From contig NZ_BMOU01000004.1 in assembly GCF_014647235.1 (NCBI RefSeq), forward strand, positions 372,379 through 436,378: a DNA stretch of 64,000 bases. The letters are read 5' to 3'. Below are positions 33,398 through 41,340 of this stretch, in pieces (the first letter of the stretch is position 1; each line of letters opens with the position of its first letter). The notes beneath the pieces were generated by a model, which was not told the origin of the DNA, searched no databases, and was given only the letters and a program-made list of their open reading frames with translations. The translations under genes and the position numbers were made by a program. The stretch comes from Haloarcula pellucida. Lineage in GTDB: Archaea; Halobacteriota; Halobacteria; Halobacteriales; Haloarculaceae.

Positions 33398-34732
33398 ATG
33401 CACGACACAGCGAAATATTTGATACACGCGGACATTACCGCCGCCGGCGTCGTCGAGCGAAGCGACGTCGTCGGCGCGGTGTTCGGACAGACCGAAGGGT
33501 TGCTCGGCGAGGAACTGGATCTTCGGGACTTACAGGACTCGAAGAAGGTCGGCCGCATCGACGTGGAGATACGCTCCGAAAGCGGCCAGTCGTTCGGCCA
33601 GATAACCGTCGCGAGCGGCCTCGACAAGGTCGAGACGGCCATCCTCGCGGCGGCCCTAGAGACCATCGAGCAAATCGGCCCCTGCCGGGCCGAGATAGCC
33701 GTCTCGGACATCGAAGACGTCCGGAGCGCCAAACGACGGGAAGTGGTCGACCGGGCGACGGAGTTGCTGGCCGCCTTCGAGGAGCAGTCCGTCCAGACCG
33801 AGGACATCGTCGAGACGGTGCGACAGCGTGCCCGCGTCGAGGACATCACGGAGTACGAGGGCCTCCCCGCCGGCCCACGGGTCGCCGACTCCGACGCCAT
33901 CGTCGTCGTCGAGGGGCGCTCGGACGTCCTGCAACTGCTGAAGTACGGCGTGAAGAACGCCATCGCCGTCGAGGGGACCGACGTCCCCGAGGCCGTCGCC
34001 GAGTTGACGAACGACCGGACCGTGACGGCCTTCCTCGACGGCGACAGGGGCGGCGACCTCATCCTGAAGGAACTGGCACAGGTCGGGCAGGTTGACTACG
34101 TGGCCGTCGCGCCGCGGGGCCACTCGGTCGAGGACCTCTCGCGCGGCGAGGCGATGAAGGCGCTCCGGGACAAGGTGCCCTACGACACCGTCGCCGACGC
34201 GGACTCCCCGGAAGCCGCCCTCGAAGCAGTCGAAACGAGCGCCGACGGGGCGGGCACCGTCGACGGGTCACAGACGGGCGCGGACGAGACGGTCGCCGAG
34301 TCTGCAGCGGCGGTCAGCAGACCCGACCCGGTCTCGCCGTCGCCGGACGAGCGAGTAGCGGCCGCGACGGGCGGGCAGGAGACGGCGACGCCCAACGAGG
34401 ACGACTCGGCGGGCGACGAAGACGCCACCGAGGAGGAGACGGCGGACCCAGCCGGGCTCTCGGACCACGTCGACGCCGTCATCCGGAGCGAGAGTGGCAC
34501 CGTCCGACTGCTCGACGAGGACCTGACCGTCCTCGCCGAGGGCGACGCCGACGACGTCGTCTCGCTCGTCGAGTCGTGCGACGGCGTCCCCCGGACCATC
34601 GTCTTAGACGACATCTGCTCGCAGAAAGTGGTAGACGTCGCCGCCCAGCGCGGTGTCGACGTCGTCGTCGCGACCGGCGACGGCGAGTACGTCAAGCAAC
34701 CGACGAGCGTGCAGGTCCGAACCGTCGGCTAG
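33398..34732 (+). CDS. dnaG: Archaeal DnaG-type primase
   Basis: The 444-residue protein starts MHDTAKYLIHADITAAGVVE. Its Toprim domain near 165-250 contains the catalytic Glu172 in VVVEGRSD and the Asp214/Asp216 pair in LDGDRGGD. A long Asp/Glu-rich C-terminal region (about 260-360) precedes a small domain SGTVRLLDEDLTVL. In archaea DnaG also binds the RNA exosome, so it joins RNA degradation to nucleic-acid synthesis. The codon at 33398 is chosen because upstream sequence in the frame lacks coding-like codon use. It is monocistronic. Confidence 0.97.
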   Translation: MHDTAKYLIHADITAAGVVERSDVVGAVFGQTEGLLGEELDLRDLQDSKKVGRIDVEIRSESGQSFGQITVASGLDKVETAILAAALETIEQIGPCRAEIAVSDIEDVRSAKRREVVDRATELLAAFEEQSVQTEDIVETVRQRARVEDITEYEGLPAGPRVADSDAIVVVEGRSDVLQLLKYGVKNAIAVEGTDVPEAVAELTNDRTVTAFLDGDRGGDLILKELAQVGQVDYVAVAPRGHSVEDLSRGEAMKALRDKVPYDTVADADSPEAALEAVETSADGAGTVDGSQTGADETVAESAAAVSRPDPVSPSPDERVAAATGGQETATPNEDDSAGDEDATEEETADPAGLSDHVDAVIRSESGTVRLLDEDLTVLAEGDADDVVSLVESCDGVPRTIVLDDICSQKVVDVAAQRGVDVVVATGDGEYVKQPTSVQVRTVG

Positions 34733-35145
34733 AGGTCCAGTACCATGAGGACGCCGTCGCCGTCGTCGTAGTGGTCCGGGAGGTGGTCGGTGACCGAGAA
34801 GCCGAACCGCTCGTAGAACGACCGGACGCGTTCCTCGTCGGCCCGAGCGGTGAGTCGAAGCGTCTCGAACCCCTCCGAGCGAAGGGTGTCGAGCAGGCCG
34901 TCCATCAGCCGCGTGCCGTGACCCTGTCCCTGTGCCGGCGGCGCGACGGCGAACTCCGCGAGGTAGGCGACGGGGTGGTCCGGGACGGCGAGTGCGTACG
35001 CTATCGGGCCGTTCTCGTCGAGGACGAGGACCAGCGGCGGCCCGTCGATTGCGACGTCGAGCAGGCCCGGCCACGGGTGGTCGAGCGCGGCCGACTGGAT
35101 GGCGCTGAGGCGGTCGTGGTCCGCGTCGCTGGCCGGACGAATCAT
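34729..35145 (-). CDS. GNAT-family N-acetyltransferase
   Basis: The 138-residue GNAT starts MIRPASDADHDRLSAI. The acetyl-CoA pyrophosphate loop Q72-G-Q-G-H-G lies in APPAQGQGHGTRLM, and FYERFGF is near the C-terminus. It transfers an acetyl group to an amine; the acceptor is unknown. Its ATG overlaps the stop of the DUF92 gene, so the two may be cotranscribed and translationally coupled. Confidence 0.9.
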   Translation of the reverse strand: MIRPASDADHDRLSAIQSAALDHPWPGLLDVAIDGPPLVLVLDENGPIAYALAVPDHPVAYLAEFAVAPPAQGQGHGTRLMDGLLDTLRSEGFETLRLTARADEERVRSFYERFGFSVTDHLPDHYDDGDGVLMVLDL

Positions 35146-36485
35146 ACCAGCGCGAGGCCCACGGCGACGGCGACGCCGGTGAGAGCCGCCGCGAGCGTCG
35201 CCAGCGCGTTGACGCCCTGATTGCCGACGACGGTGCCTTCGACGGTCGCTCCGAGGAGGCTGTCGACGGTCATCCCGACGAACCCACAGACCAGAATCAC
35301 CGCCGCGCCAACTGACCCGACGGTGCCGATGGTAACGGCAGCGATACCGGCGATGATGCCCGACCCCACGAGGCCGGCGACGACGCCCTGCCACGTGACG
35401 CCACCGTCGGTGCCGGGTTCGACCGGCTGGAGCGTGGTGATGAGTCGGGGGTTGTCGTAGAGGCCGCCGAACTCGCTGGAGAAGGTGTCGGTCATGGCGG
35501 CGGCGACGGCGCCGGCGAAGGCATAGAGGAACAACGTCGGGTCGACGGCGGTGTGGCTCGGACTGGCCGCCCACGCGAGGACGGCGACCAGCGCGACGAT
35601 GGAGTTCGCGAGGACGTTCCCGCTCCCGCGGGCCCCCTCGTTCTCCTCGGCGATGCCGCGGTCTTTCTTTTCCTCGTAGCGGTACTTCGTCGAGAGACCG
35701 CCGAGGCCGAAGAAGGTGATGAGCATCGCGAACCAGCCGTACCCGCCCAGCACGATGGTCAGCAGCGAGAGGAGGACGCCGGTAAGCATGCCGGGTAAGG
35801 AGGCCGTATCCAGCGCGTACGCGACGTACCCGAGGACGGCCGAGATACCCAGTGCGACGAACACGCGCTGGGAGGCCACCGACGGGTCGAGTTCGAAGAA
35901 CAGCCACAGCAACAACCCGACCGAGAGCATCACCAGCGGGTCGTCACGCTCGAACAGCACCGACCGGAGCAGCGCGGCGACGAGGGCACCGCTGGCGGCG
36001 AGAAACAGCGCGTCGGGCCACGCGACCGTGGCGCCCTGCAAGCGGGCGGCCCCCAACTGCGCGGCGACGCCGGTGGCGAATCCGCTGACGACGAACCCGG
36101 CGGACGCGACGACCTCGTCGGTCCGAACCCGAGCGGCCAGTCGCTGGCCGAGGTTGCCGTAGGCGACGATGACGACGGTGCCGACGAACACCCAGACGGG
36201 GAGTCCGAACTGGACCGCTATCAGGGCGAGGCCGGCCGCGGCGAGCGCGAAGGCCGCGAGGCCGTACAGTTTGCCGTCCTCGTAGTCCCCGGGGCGGGCG
36301 AACAACTCGAACAGCGCCGACCCCTGATCGACGACGGTCATGGCGAGTACCGCGACGAGCACGAACGGGGCCGTCGCGGCGACAGTCGCGAGCGCCGGCG
36401 ACTGGATGCGGGTCGCGGCCGGCACGACGAACGCTAGCGTCCCGACCGCAGCGAACGCCCCAGCACGTCGGACTGTCGAAGTCAC
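35142..36485 (-). CDS. DUF92 family membrane protein with extra N-terminal membrane domain
   Basis: The 447-residue protein has about eleven membrane helices. The C-terminal half carries the DUF92 signatures GGLSTKYRYEEKKDRGIAEE and FVGMTVDSLLGATVEG, resembling the phytol/dolichol kinase-like group (VTE6). DUF92 proteins of plants act on phytyl phosphate, so a role in prenyl phosphate or lipid metabolism is inferred. The N-terminal half is a second membrane region with VYG, LGQRLAARVR. The GNAT gene follows with a 4-base overlap. Confidence 0.85.
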   Translation of the reverse strand: MTSTVRRAGAFAAVGTLAFVVPAATRIQSPALATVAATAPFVLVAVLAMTVVDQGSALFELFARPGDYEDGKLYGLAAFALAAAGLALIAVQFGLPVWVFVGTVVIVAYGNLGQRLAARVRTDEVVASAGFVVSGFATGVAAQLGAARLQGATVAWPDALFLAASGALVAALLRSVLFERDDPLVMLSVGLLLWLFFELDPSVASQRVFVALGISAVLGYVAYALDTASLPGMLTGVLLSLLTIVLGGYGWFAMLITFFGLGGLSTKYRYEEKKDRGIAEENEGARGSGNVLANSIVALVAVLAWAASPSHTAVDPTLFLYAFAGAVAAAMTDTFSSEFGGLYDNPRLITTLQPVEPGTDGGVTWQGVVAGLVGSGIIAGIAAVTIGTVGSVGAAVILVCGFVGMTVDSLLGATVEGTVVGNQGVNALATLAAALTGVAVAVGLALV

Positions 36486-36586
36486 GTCCCGCCGGTATCC
36501 CCGAGAGCCACTTACCCTTTCCGAACTTGCGGGCTATCCGTCAGTACGTTGTGAACACGTCCGCAGGCCGACGGTCCCGGACCGTG

Positions 36587-36595
36587 AAGTTTAGG
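36587..36595 (+). promoter_or_regulatory. TATA-like element fixing the start of the UppS-like gene
   Basis: AAGTTTAGG lies about 25 bases before the GTG at 36620, as expected for a leaderless archaeal transcript. It is the main reason for preferring that start over the TTG at 36527. Confidence 0.5.
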
Positions 36596-36619
36596 CGAGC
36601 GGTCGGTGTACCCGTCGTC

Positions 36620-37228
36620 GTGGGCCTCTACGATAGGTACCTCGCCACCCGACTGCGGATGAGCGACGCCGACCTCCCGGAGACGGTGGCACTCGTCATC
36701 ACCGAGCGAGATCTGTTGACGGACGGCGCCTACACCACCTTAGAGCGATTCTTCGACTGGGCGGTCCAGTACGAGGCCGATACTGTCGTGGTGTACGTGA
36801 GCGTCCTCGACGAGGACGTGGTGCCGACGATTCGTCGGGAACTGGCCGACCTGCGTGCGCCGAAGCCGATCGCGATCCGCGGGCCGGACGACGAGACGGT
36901 CGCCGACGCGCCGATACAGATATCCATCGGCCTCGGCGGCCAGTCGGAGTTCGCCACGGCCGTCCAGAAACTCGCCGAGGACGTCGAGGCCGGCACGCTC
37001 GCCCCCGAGGATATCGACGAGGCCGCCGTCGAAGACCACCTCGTCTTCCCGACGGACCCGGACCTCGTCATCAAGACGGGCGCTGAACGGCTCTCGGACT
37101 TCATGATCTGGCAGTCGGTGTACTCCGAACTGTACTTCACCGACGTGAACTGGCAGAACTTCCGGCGTCGGGACTACTTACGGGCGTTGCGGGACTATCA
37201 GGAGCGCCAGCGGCGATTTGGCCGGTAG
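36620..37228 (+). CDS. cis-Prenyltransferase (UppS) paralogue lacking the catalytic Asp
   Basis: The 202-residue protein belongs to the undecaprenyl/dehydrodolichyl diphosphate synthase family by its C-terminal half: DLVIKTGAERLSDFMIWQ and SELYFTDVNWQNFRRRDYLRAL correspond to the substrate-binding RTSGExRLSNF and ELYF elements. The N-terminal motif that in active enzymes reads MDGNGRWA is replaced by ALVITERDLLTDGAYTTLERF, so the essential Asp is missing. It may be a non-catalytic partner, as Nus1/NgBR are in eukaryotes. A normal UppS gene converges on it 61 bases away. A GTG start is chosen from the TATA position. Confidence 0.85.
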   Translation: MGLYDRYLATRLRMSDADLPETVALVITERDLLTDGAYTTLERFFDWAVQYEADTVVVYVSVLDEDVVPTIRRELADLRAPKPIAIRGPDDETVADAPIQISIGLGGQSEFATAVQKLAEDVEAGTLAPEDIDEAAVEDHLVFPTDPDLVIKTGAERLSDFMIWQSVYSELYFTDVNWQNFRRRDYLRALRDYQERQRRFGR

Positions 37229-37289
37229 GACGAATCCTGCCGAGCGTCGCTCGGGCGACCGCCACCAGTCCCTCGTCCGGTGTCCGTAC

Positions 37290-38204
37290 TCAGTCGGCGG
37301 CCTCGTACTCCTCGTCGAGGGCCTCTCGTTCGCGGCTCGGGAGGGCGTCGCGGAACCGGCCCAGAACGCGGCGGGCCTGTTCGACCTCGGCGTTCTCCAG
37401 TGCGCGGACGAGCGTCAGCGCCCGCCGGGCGCGGGTCGTGCGCCACGATTCTTCGCGGTTCTGGTAGGTCCGGATGGCCCGGAGGAAGTCTATCTTCCGG
37501 AACTCGGGCCAGTAGGGCGTACAGAAGAACGTCGCGGCCTCGTTCCCGTTGGCGTGCCACGGCAGGAAATTCGAGGTGCGCTCGTCGCCGCCGGTGCGCA
37601 CGATGAGGTCCACGTCGCGCGTCGGGCCCTCGTAGAGGCGGTCCTCGACGGTGTCGACGTCGACGTCGCCCGACGAGATCTCGCCGGCCTCGACTGCTTC
37701 GGCGACCGCCCGGGCCGCGCCGAGCAGTTCCGCGCGCCCCCCGTAGGCCAGCGCGACGTTGAGGTTGAGGCGGTCGTACTGTGCGGTTCTGGCCTCGGCG
37801 TAGTCGATGGCGTCCTGCACCCGCTCTGGCAGCATCTCCGTCTCACCGATGGCGCGGATACACACCTCGGCGTCGTGGACCCGGTCTGCGTCGGCGAACG
37901 TGCGGAGTTTCTCCTCGACGAGGTCGAAGATGTACGCCCGCTGTTCTTCGGGTCGGTCGAGGTTCTCCGTCGAGAAGGCATACAGCGTCACCTCCTCGAT
38001 GTCGAGTTCGTCACACCAGTGCAACAGCGACTCGGTCGTCTCCGCACCCTCCGTGTACCCCTGGTTCGTTTCGACGTCTTCCTTCCGGGCGTAGCGGCGG
38101 TTCCCGTCCTGAATGACGGCGACGTGGCTCGGGGTCCCGGACAGCTCCCAGCGGAGGAGGCGTTCGTAGGCGGCGTAGCCGAGACTGTGGACCCTGTCTC
38201 GCAT
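37290..38204 (-). CDS. uppS: Isoprenyl diphosphate synthase (cis-prenyltransferase, UppS)
   Basis: The 304-residue enzyme extends an allylic diphosphate with isopentenyl units into the long-chain polyprenol carrier used for N-glycosylation. The catalytic Asp33 lies in IQDGNRRYARK, and the substrate pocket elements YAFSTENLDRP and VRTGGDERTSNFLPW are present. A C-terminal helical extension of about 60 residues is haloarchaeal. An in-frame GTG sits three bases upstream of the ATG at 38204; either could be used. The convergent paralogue may form a heteromer with it. Confidence 0.94.
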   Translation of the reverse strand: MRDRVHSLGYAAYERLLRWELSGTPSHVAVIQDGNRRYARKEDVETNQGYTEGAETTESLLHWCDELDIEEVTLYAFSTENLDRPEEQRAYIFDLVEEKLRTFADADRVHDAEVCIRAIGETEMLPERVQDAIDYAEARTAQYDRLNLNVALAYGGRAELLGAARAVAEAVEAGEISSGDVDVDTVEDRLYEGPTRDVDLIVRTGGDERTSNFLPWHANGNEAATFFCTPYWPEFRKIDFLRAIRTYQNREESWRTTRARRALTLVRALENAEVEQARRVLGRFRDALPSREREALDEEYEAAD

Positions 38205-38274
38205 CACCCGTAGTGTATCAACCGAGCGATAAGGCGTTTGTGGCTCCGACCGCCCATGTGACTGCGCCGCATAG

Positions 38275-38283
38275 TTTTAATAC
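38275..38283 (+). promoter_or_regulatory. TATA-like element of the cold-shock gene pair
   Basis: TTTTAATAC ends 25 bases before the first csp ATG, indicating a leaderless or nearly leaderless transcript covering both copies. Confidence 0.55.
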
Positions 38284-38307
38284 CCCCGACGTCTACGTAG
38301 AGATGCA

Positions 38308-38502
38308 ATGGCGACCGGTACGGTAGACTTCTTCAACGATACGGGCGGTTACGGCTTCATCAAGACAGACGACGCTGAGGAGGACGTGTTCTTCCACATG
38401 GAAGACGTCGGCGGCCCCGACCTCGAAGAGGGCCAAGAGGTCGAGTTCGACATCGAGCAGGCGGACAAGGGTCCGCGAGCGAAGAACCTCACGAGGTTGT
38501 AA
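38308..38502 (+). CDS. cspA: Cold-shock protein, CspA family (copy 1)
   Basis: The 64-residue protein is a single cold-shock domain with RNP-1-like GGYGFIKTDD and RNP-2-like DVFFHMED. It is acidic, as is usual for haloarchaeal Csp, and binds single-stranded RNA/DNA to help translation at low temperature. It is followed two bases later by a near-identical copy. Confidence 0.95.
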   Translation: MATGTVDFFNDTGGYGFIKTDDAEEDVFFHMEDVGGPDLEEGQEVEFDIEQADKGPRAKNLTRL

Positions 38503-38504
38503 CG

Positions 38505-38699
38505 ATGGCGACCGGCACAGTCGACTTCTTCAACGACACGGGCGGGTACGGCTTCATCGAGACGGACGACGCCGAGGAGGACGTGTTCTTCCACATGGAG
38601 GACGTCGGCGGCCCCGACCTCGAAGAAGGCCAAGAGGTCGAGTTCGACATCGTGCAGGCGGATAAGGGTCCGCGCGCCGAGAACGTGACGCGCCTGTAA
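38505..38699 (+). CDS. cspA: Cold-shock protein, CspA family (copy 2, tandem duplicate)
   Basis: The 64-residue protein differs from copy 1 at only four positions (19 Lys/Glu, 50 Glu/Val, 59 Lys/Glu, 61 Leu/Val), so a recent tandem duplication is clear. The two share one promoter and have a TAACG junction. The changes make this copy more acidic, so it may bind nucleic acid slightly differently. Confidence 0.95.
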   Translation: MATGTVDFFNDTGGYGFIETDDAEEDVFFHMEDVGGPDLEEGQEVEFDIVQADKGPRAENVTRL

Positions 38700-38802
38700 G
38701 CGAACACGTTCGTGGCCGACGAGACTGTCGTGGTGGCGAGAGCGGCCGCTACGGCGTCGTGAATCCGAAGTGCATTAGGCACCCGCAAGCGCAGGTGTTC
38801 GT

Positions 38803-39213
38803 ATGAGCGACGCCGACACACTCGATGACGACCTGTACCGCCGGACGAAACAGTTGCTGGAACCCGGCGAGATTCAACTCAACGGCGCCGTCGTCCACAC
38901 GGAGTACGACGGCAGCGACGAGATAGAGATGATGCAGGCCACCATCGACGTCGGCGACGACATCGCGGAGGGGTACGGGATGGACCCGACAGACACCTTC
39001 GTCTACTCCGGCAGCGACGACCCGGAGTTCGCCTCGAACCAACACCAGGGGCTGACGCTGGACGGCGAGGAGTTCGTCTGGGAGTGCCAGCAACTCCTGC
39101 GTAACGGGTCGTTCGACCTCGTCTTCTACTACGAGGCCAGCGCGGACCACGAGGCCATCTTAGCGGCCATCGAGGACCGCGGGTTCGCGGTCACCGGCGT
39201 CCGCGGCGACTAA
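38803..39213 (+). CDS. DUF5778 family haloarchaeal protein
   Basis: The 136-residue acidic protein starts MSDADTLDDDLYRRTKQLLE and ends IEDRGFAVTGVRGD. It matches a haloarchaea-specific hypothetical family in length and motifs (WECQQLLRNGSFDLVFYYE). No membrane segment or catalytic motif is visible. It converges on the zinc-ribbon gene at 39210, overlapping by four bases. Confidence 0.7.
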   Translation: MSDADTLDDDLYRRTKQLLEPGEIQLNGAVVHTEYDGSDEIEMMQATIDVGDDIAEGYGMDPTDTFVYSGSDDPEFASNQHQGLTLDGEEFVWECQQLLRNGSFDLVFYYEASADHEAILAAIEDRGFAVTGVRGD

Positions 39214-39494
39214 TCGGAGAGCCGTTCCTGACAGTTGTGGCAGTAGGTGTAGTCGGGACCGTTCGCCGACCCACAAAACTGGCAGGTCCGGGCCTCGACG
39301 TCCGCCTTCTCGAAGTAGGCGTTTAGCTGGCCCGTATCGAGGCCGGCCCGCCGACCGCTGAACTGCTCGACGAGTGACTCCCGTGCGGTGTAGTCCATGA
39401 CGCGGAACATGACGACGAAAAAGAGCGGCGCACCCACCAGTACGAGACAGTAGACGAGCAACCGCACCGCCAGTTCAGCGGTGGATATCTGCAC
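39210..39494 (-). CDS. Membrane protein with C-terminal zinc ribbon
   Basis: The 94-residue protein has a hydrophobic helix at 8-30 (LAVRLLVYCLVLVGAPLFF). A short helix and a C-terminal zinc ribbon follow, with Cys-x-x-Cys pairs in CQFCGSANG and YCHNCQERL. Haloarchaeal proteins of this layout are uncharacterised. It is divergent from the heme operon, 135 bases from its start. Confidence 0.75.
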   Translation of the reverse strand: MQISTAELAVRLLVYCLVLVGAPLFFVVMFRVMDYTARESLVEQFSGRRAGLDTGQLNAYFEKADVEARTCQFCGSANGPDYTYCHNCQERLSD

Positions 39495-39598
39495 GGGGCG
39501 ACTAGGTGTCGGAGGCGCTAAAGCACTGGGTCGAACAGACCGGAGCAGACCACAAACTCCCAGTCCCGCCCGCGTGTGGCGATACCGCTCCCGCGCCG

Positions 39599-39607
39599 TT
39601 TTTATTC
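39599..39607 (+). promoter_or_regulatory. TATA-like element of the heme operon
   Basis: TTTTTATTC ends 22 bases before the ATG at 39629, fixing that start and indicating a leaderless transcript for the ahbAB-met8-hemA operon. Confidence 0.6.
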
Positions 39608-39628
39608 ACAGAGTCCCGAGCGTCGTAC

Positions 39629-40696
39629 ATGAGCGAAGACCTCGGGCGGGTGGACAGGGCCATCCTCAACGCGTTTCAGGGCGGGTTCCCGGTCGTCGAG
39701 CGACCGTTCGAACCGGCGGCGGCCGCACTGGCCGAGTACGACGTGGACGTGAGCGCGGACGACCTCCTCGAACGGGTCCAGCGACTCGACGAGGCGGGAG
39801 TGTTGACCCGCTTTGGCGCACTCATCAACGCCGAGGAAATCGGTGGGACGGCGACGCTGGTGGCGACACACGCCCCCGAGGACGCCTACGACGACCACGC
39901 GGAGATGGTGAACGCCCACCCCGAGGTCGCCCACAACTACGAGCGCGAACACCCCTATCTCAACATGTGGTTCGTCCTCTCGGTGGCCGAGGAGAGCCGC
40001 GTCGAGGACGTACTGGCCGAGATAGAGGCAGAGACCGGCGAACCGACGTTCAACCTCCCCAAACAGCAGGAGTTCCACGTCGGCGCGAAGTTCCCCGTCG
40101 AGGGCCCACAGACGCAGGCTATCGACTGCTCGGACGCCGGCCCCGACGTGACACCGACCGACAGGCAGTCCCTAACCCCCGAGGAACTCGACCTCGTCCT
40201 GGAGATTCAGGGCGGACTCCCCGTCACCGAGACGCCGTACGCCGACGTGGCCGACGCCATCGGTGCCGACACCGAGTGGGTCCTAGAGACTATCAAGCGG
40301 TTCGACGCGGAGGGGAAGGTCCGCCGGGTCGGTGCCATCCCGAACCACTACGCGCTGGGCTACTCGGAGAACGGGATGACCGTCTGGGACGTGCCCGACG
40401 ACGTCGTCGACGAGGTGGGACCGGCTATCGCCGAGTTCGACTTCGTCACCCACTGCTACGAGCGACCGCGCCACGAGGACGTCTGGCCGTACAACTTCTT
40501 CGCGATGACCCACGGCCGCGACGAGGCCGAGAGCGAGCGCCGCATCCAGCAGGTCCACGACCGGATGGCCGAGTACTGGGACGTCGGCGACGACGACTGG
40601 GACACCCTGTTCTCGACGCGAATATTGAAGAAGACGGGCATTAGAGTTAAGGATAGAGCCGAAGCGAACGTCGAATCGGCCCCCGACCAGGGATGA
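39629..40696 (+). CDS. ahbAB: Siroheme decarboxylase, AhbA-AhbB fusion
   Basis: The 355-residue protein has two Lrp/AsnC-like halves. Residues about 1-165 (VQRLDEAGVLTRFGALINAEEIGG, HNYEREHPYLNMWFVLS) and about 185-335 (IKRFDAEGKVRRVGAIPNHYALGYSENGM, THCYERPRHEDVWPYNFFAM) each carry the His/Tyr-rich signature of siroheme decarboxylases AhbA and AhbB. These decarboxylate siroheme to didecarboxysiroheme in the archaeal heme route. The two proteins are normally separate, and here are fused. The gene overlaps met8 by four bases, forming an operon. Confidence 0.9.
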   Translation: MSEDLGRVDRAILNAFQGGFPVVERPFEPAAAALAEYDVDVSADDLLERVQRLDEAGVLTRFGALINAEEIGGTATLVATHAPEDAYDDHAEMVNAHPEVAHNYEREHPYLNMWFVLSVAEESRVEDVLAEIEAETGEPTFNLPKQQEFHVGAKFPVEGPQTQAIDCSDAGPDVTPTDRQSLTPEELDLVLEIQGGLPVTETPYADVADAIGADTEWVLETIKRFDAEGKVRRVGAIPNHYALGYSENGMTVWDVPDDVVDEVGPAIAEFDFVTHCYERPRHEDVWPYNFFAMTHGRDEAESERRIQQVHDRMAEYWDVGDDDWDTLFSTRILKKTGIRVKDRAEANVESAPDQG

Positions 40697-41340
40697 TACC
40701 GCTACTCCACGACTTCGAAGGCGAAACCGTGCTCGTCGTCGGCGGCGGCCCCGTCGGCGCGCGGAAAGCCCGGCGGTTCGCCGAGGAGGCGTCCGTCGTC
40801 GTCGTGAGTCCCGAGTTCGGGGACCGCGAGTTCGGCGGTGCCGAGTTGATTCGTGCCGCGCCCGACACCGACGAGATTCGACGGTGGATAGCGCGAACCG
40901 ACCCGGCGCTGGTCGTCGCCGCGACGGACGACGCGGACCTGAACGCGGCCGCCGAGTCGGCCGCCCGGGACCACGGCGCACTCGTCAACCGCGCCGACGA
41001 CCACGGCGACCAGTCGGTCGGGAACGTCGTCGTGCCGGCGACGGTCCGGGACGACCCGGTGACGATGGCCGTCGCCACCGGCGGCCGGGCCCCGGCGCTG
41101 TCGAAACACCTCCGCGAGCGGTTCGAGTCGGAGTTCGCCGGCGCGGGCGAGATGGCTGAACTGACGGGCGAACTGCGAGAGACCCTCAAATCGGAGGGAG
41201 TCCCGCCCGCCGAACGGCGAGACGCAGTCCGCGCCGTCGTCAGAGAGCGAGAGGTTTGGAAGGCTTTAGATAGTGGTAGAACCAAAGCCCGACAGGTAGC
41301 CCAAGACGTGATCGGAGATTTCCCGGGTGAGACCACGTGA
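40693..41340 (+). CDS. Precorrin-2 dehydrogenase/siroheme synthase, Met8-type
   Basis: The 215-residue protein has an NAD-binding GGGPVG motif at 17-22, then a C-terminal helical domain with RAPALSKHLRERFES. It oxidises precorrin-2 to sirohydrochlorin and may insert iron, feeding the decarboxylase encoded upstream. It overlaps the neighbouring genes by four and one bases, so it is part of a tightly coupled heme operon. Ferrochelatase activity is inferred from Met8/CysG-type homologues. Confidence 0.92.
   Translation: MIPLLHDFEGETVLVVGGGPVGARKARRFAEEASVVVVSPEFGDREFGGAELIRAAPDTDEIRRWIARTDPALVVAATDDADLNAAAESAARDHGALVNRADDHGDQSVGNVVVPATVRDDPVTMAVATGGRAPALSKHLRERFESEFAGAGEMAELTGELRETLKSEGVPPAERRDAVRAVVREREVWKALDSGRTKARQVAQDVIGDFPGETT

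Noticed and set aside
38308-38699. The csp repeat as a mobile element or assembly duplication
   Set aside because: The copies differ at four residues and have different flanks, so this is a genuine tandem gene duplication.
39481-40644. 387-codon frame overlapping ahbAB in another frame
   Set aside because: Arg-rich and lacking any coherent motif; it is a shadow of the siroheme decarboxylase gene.
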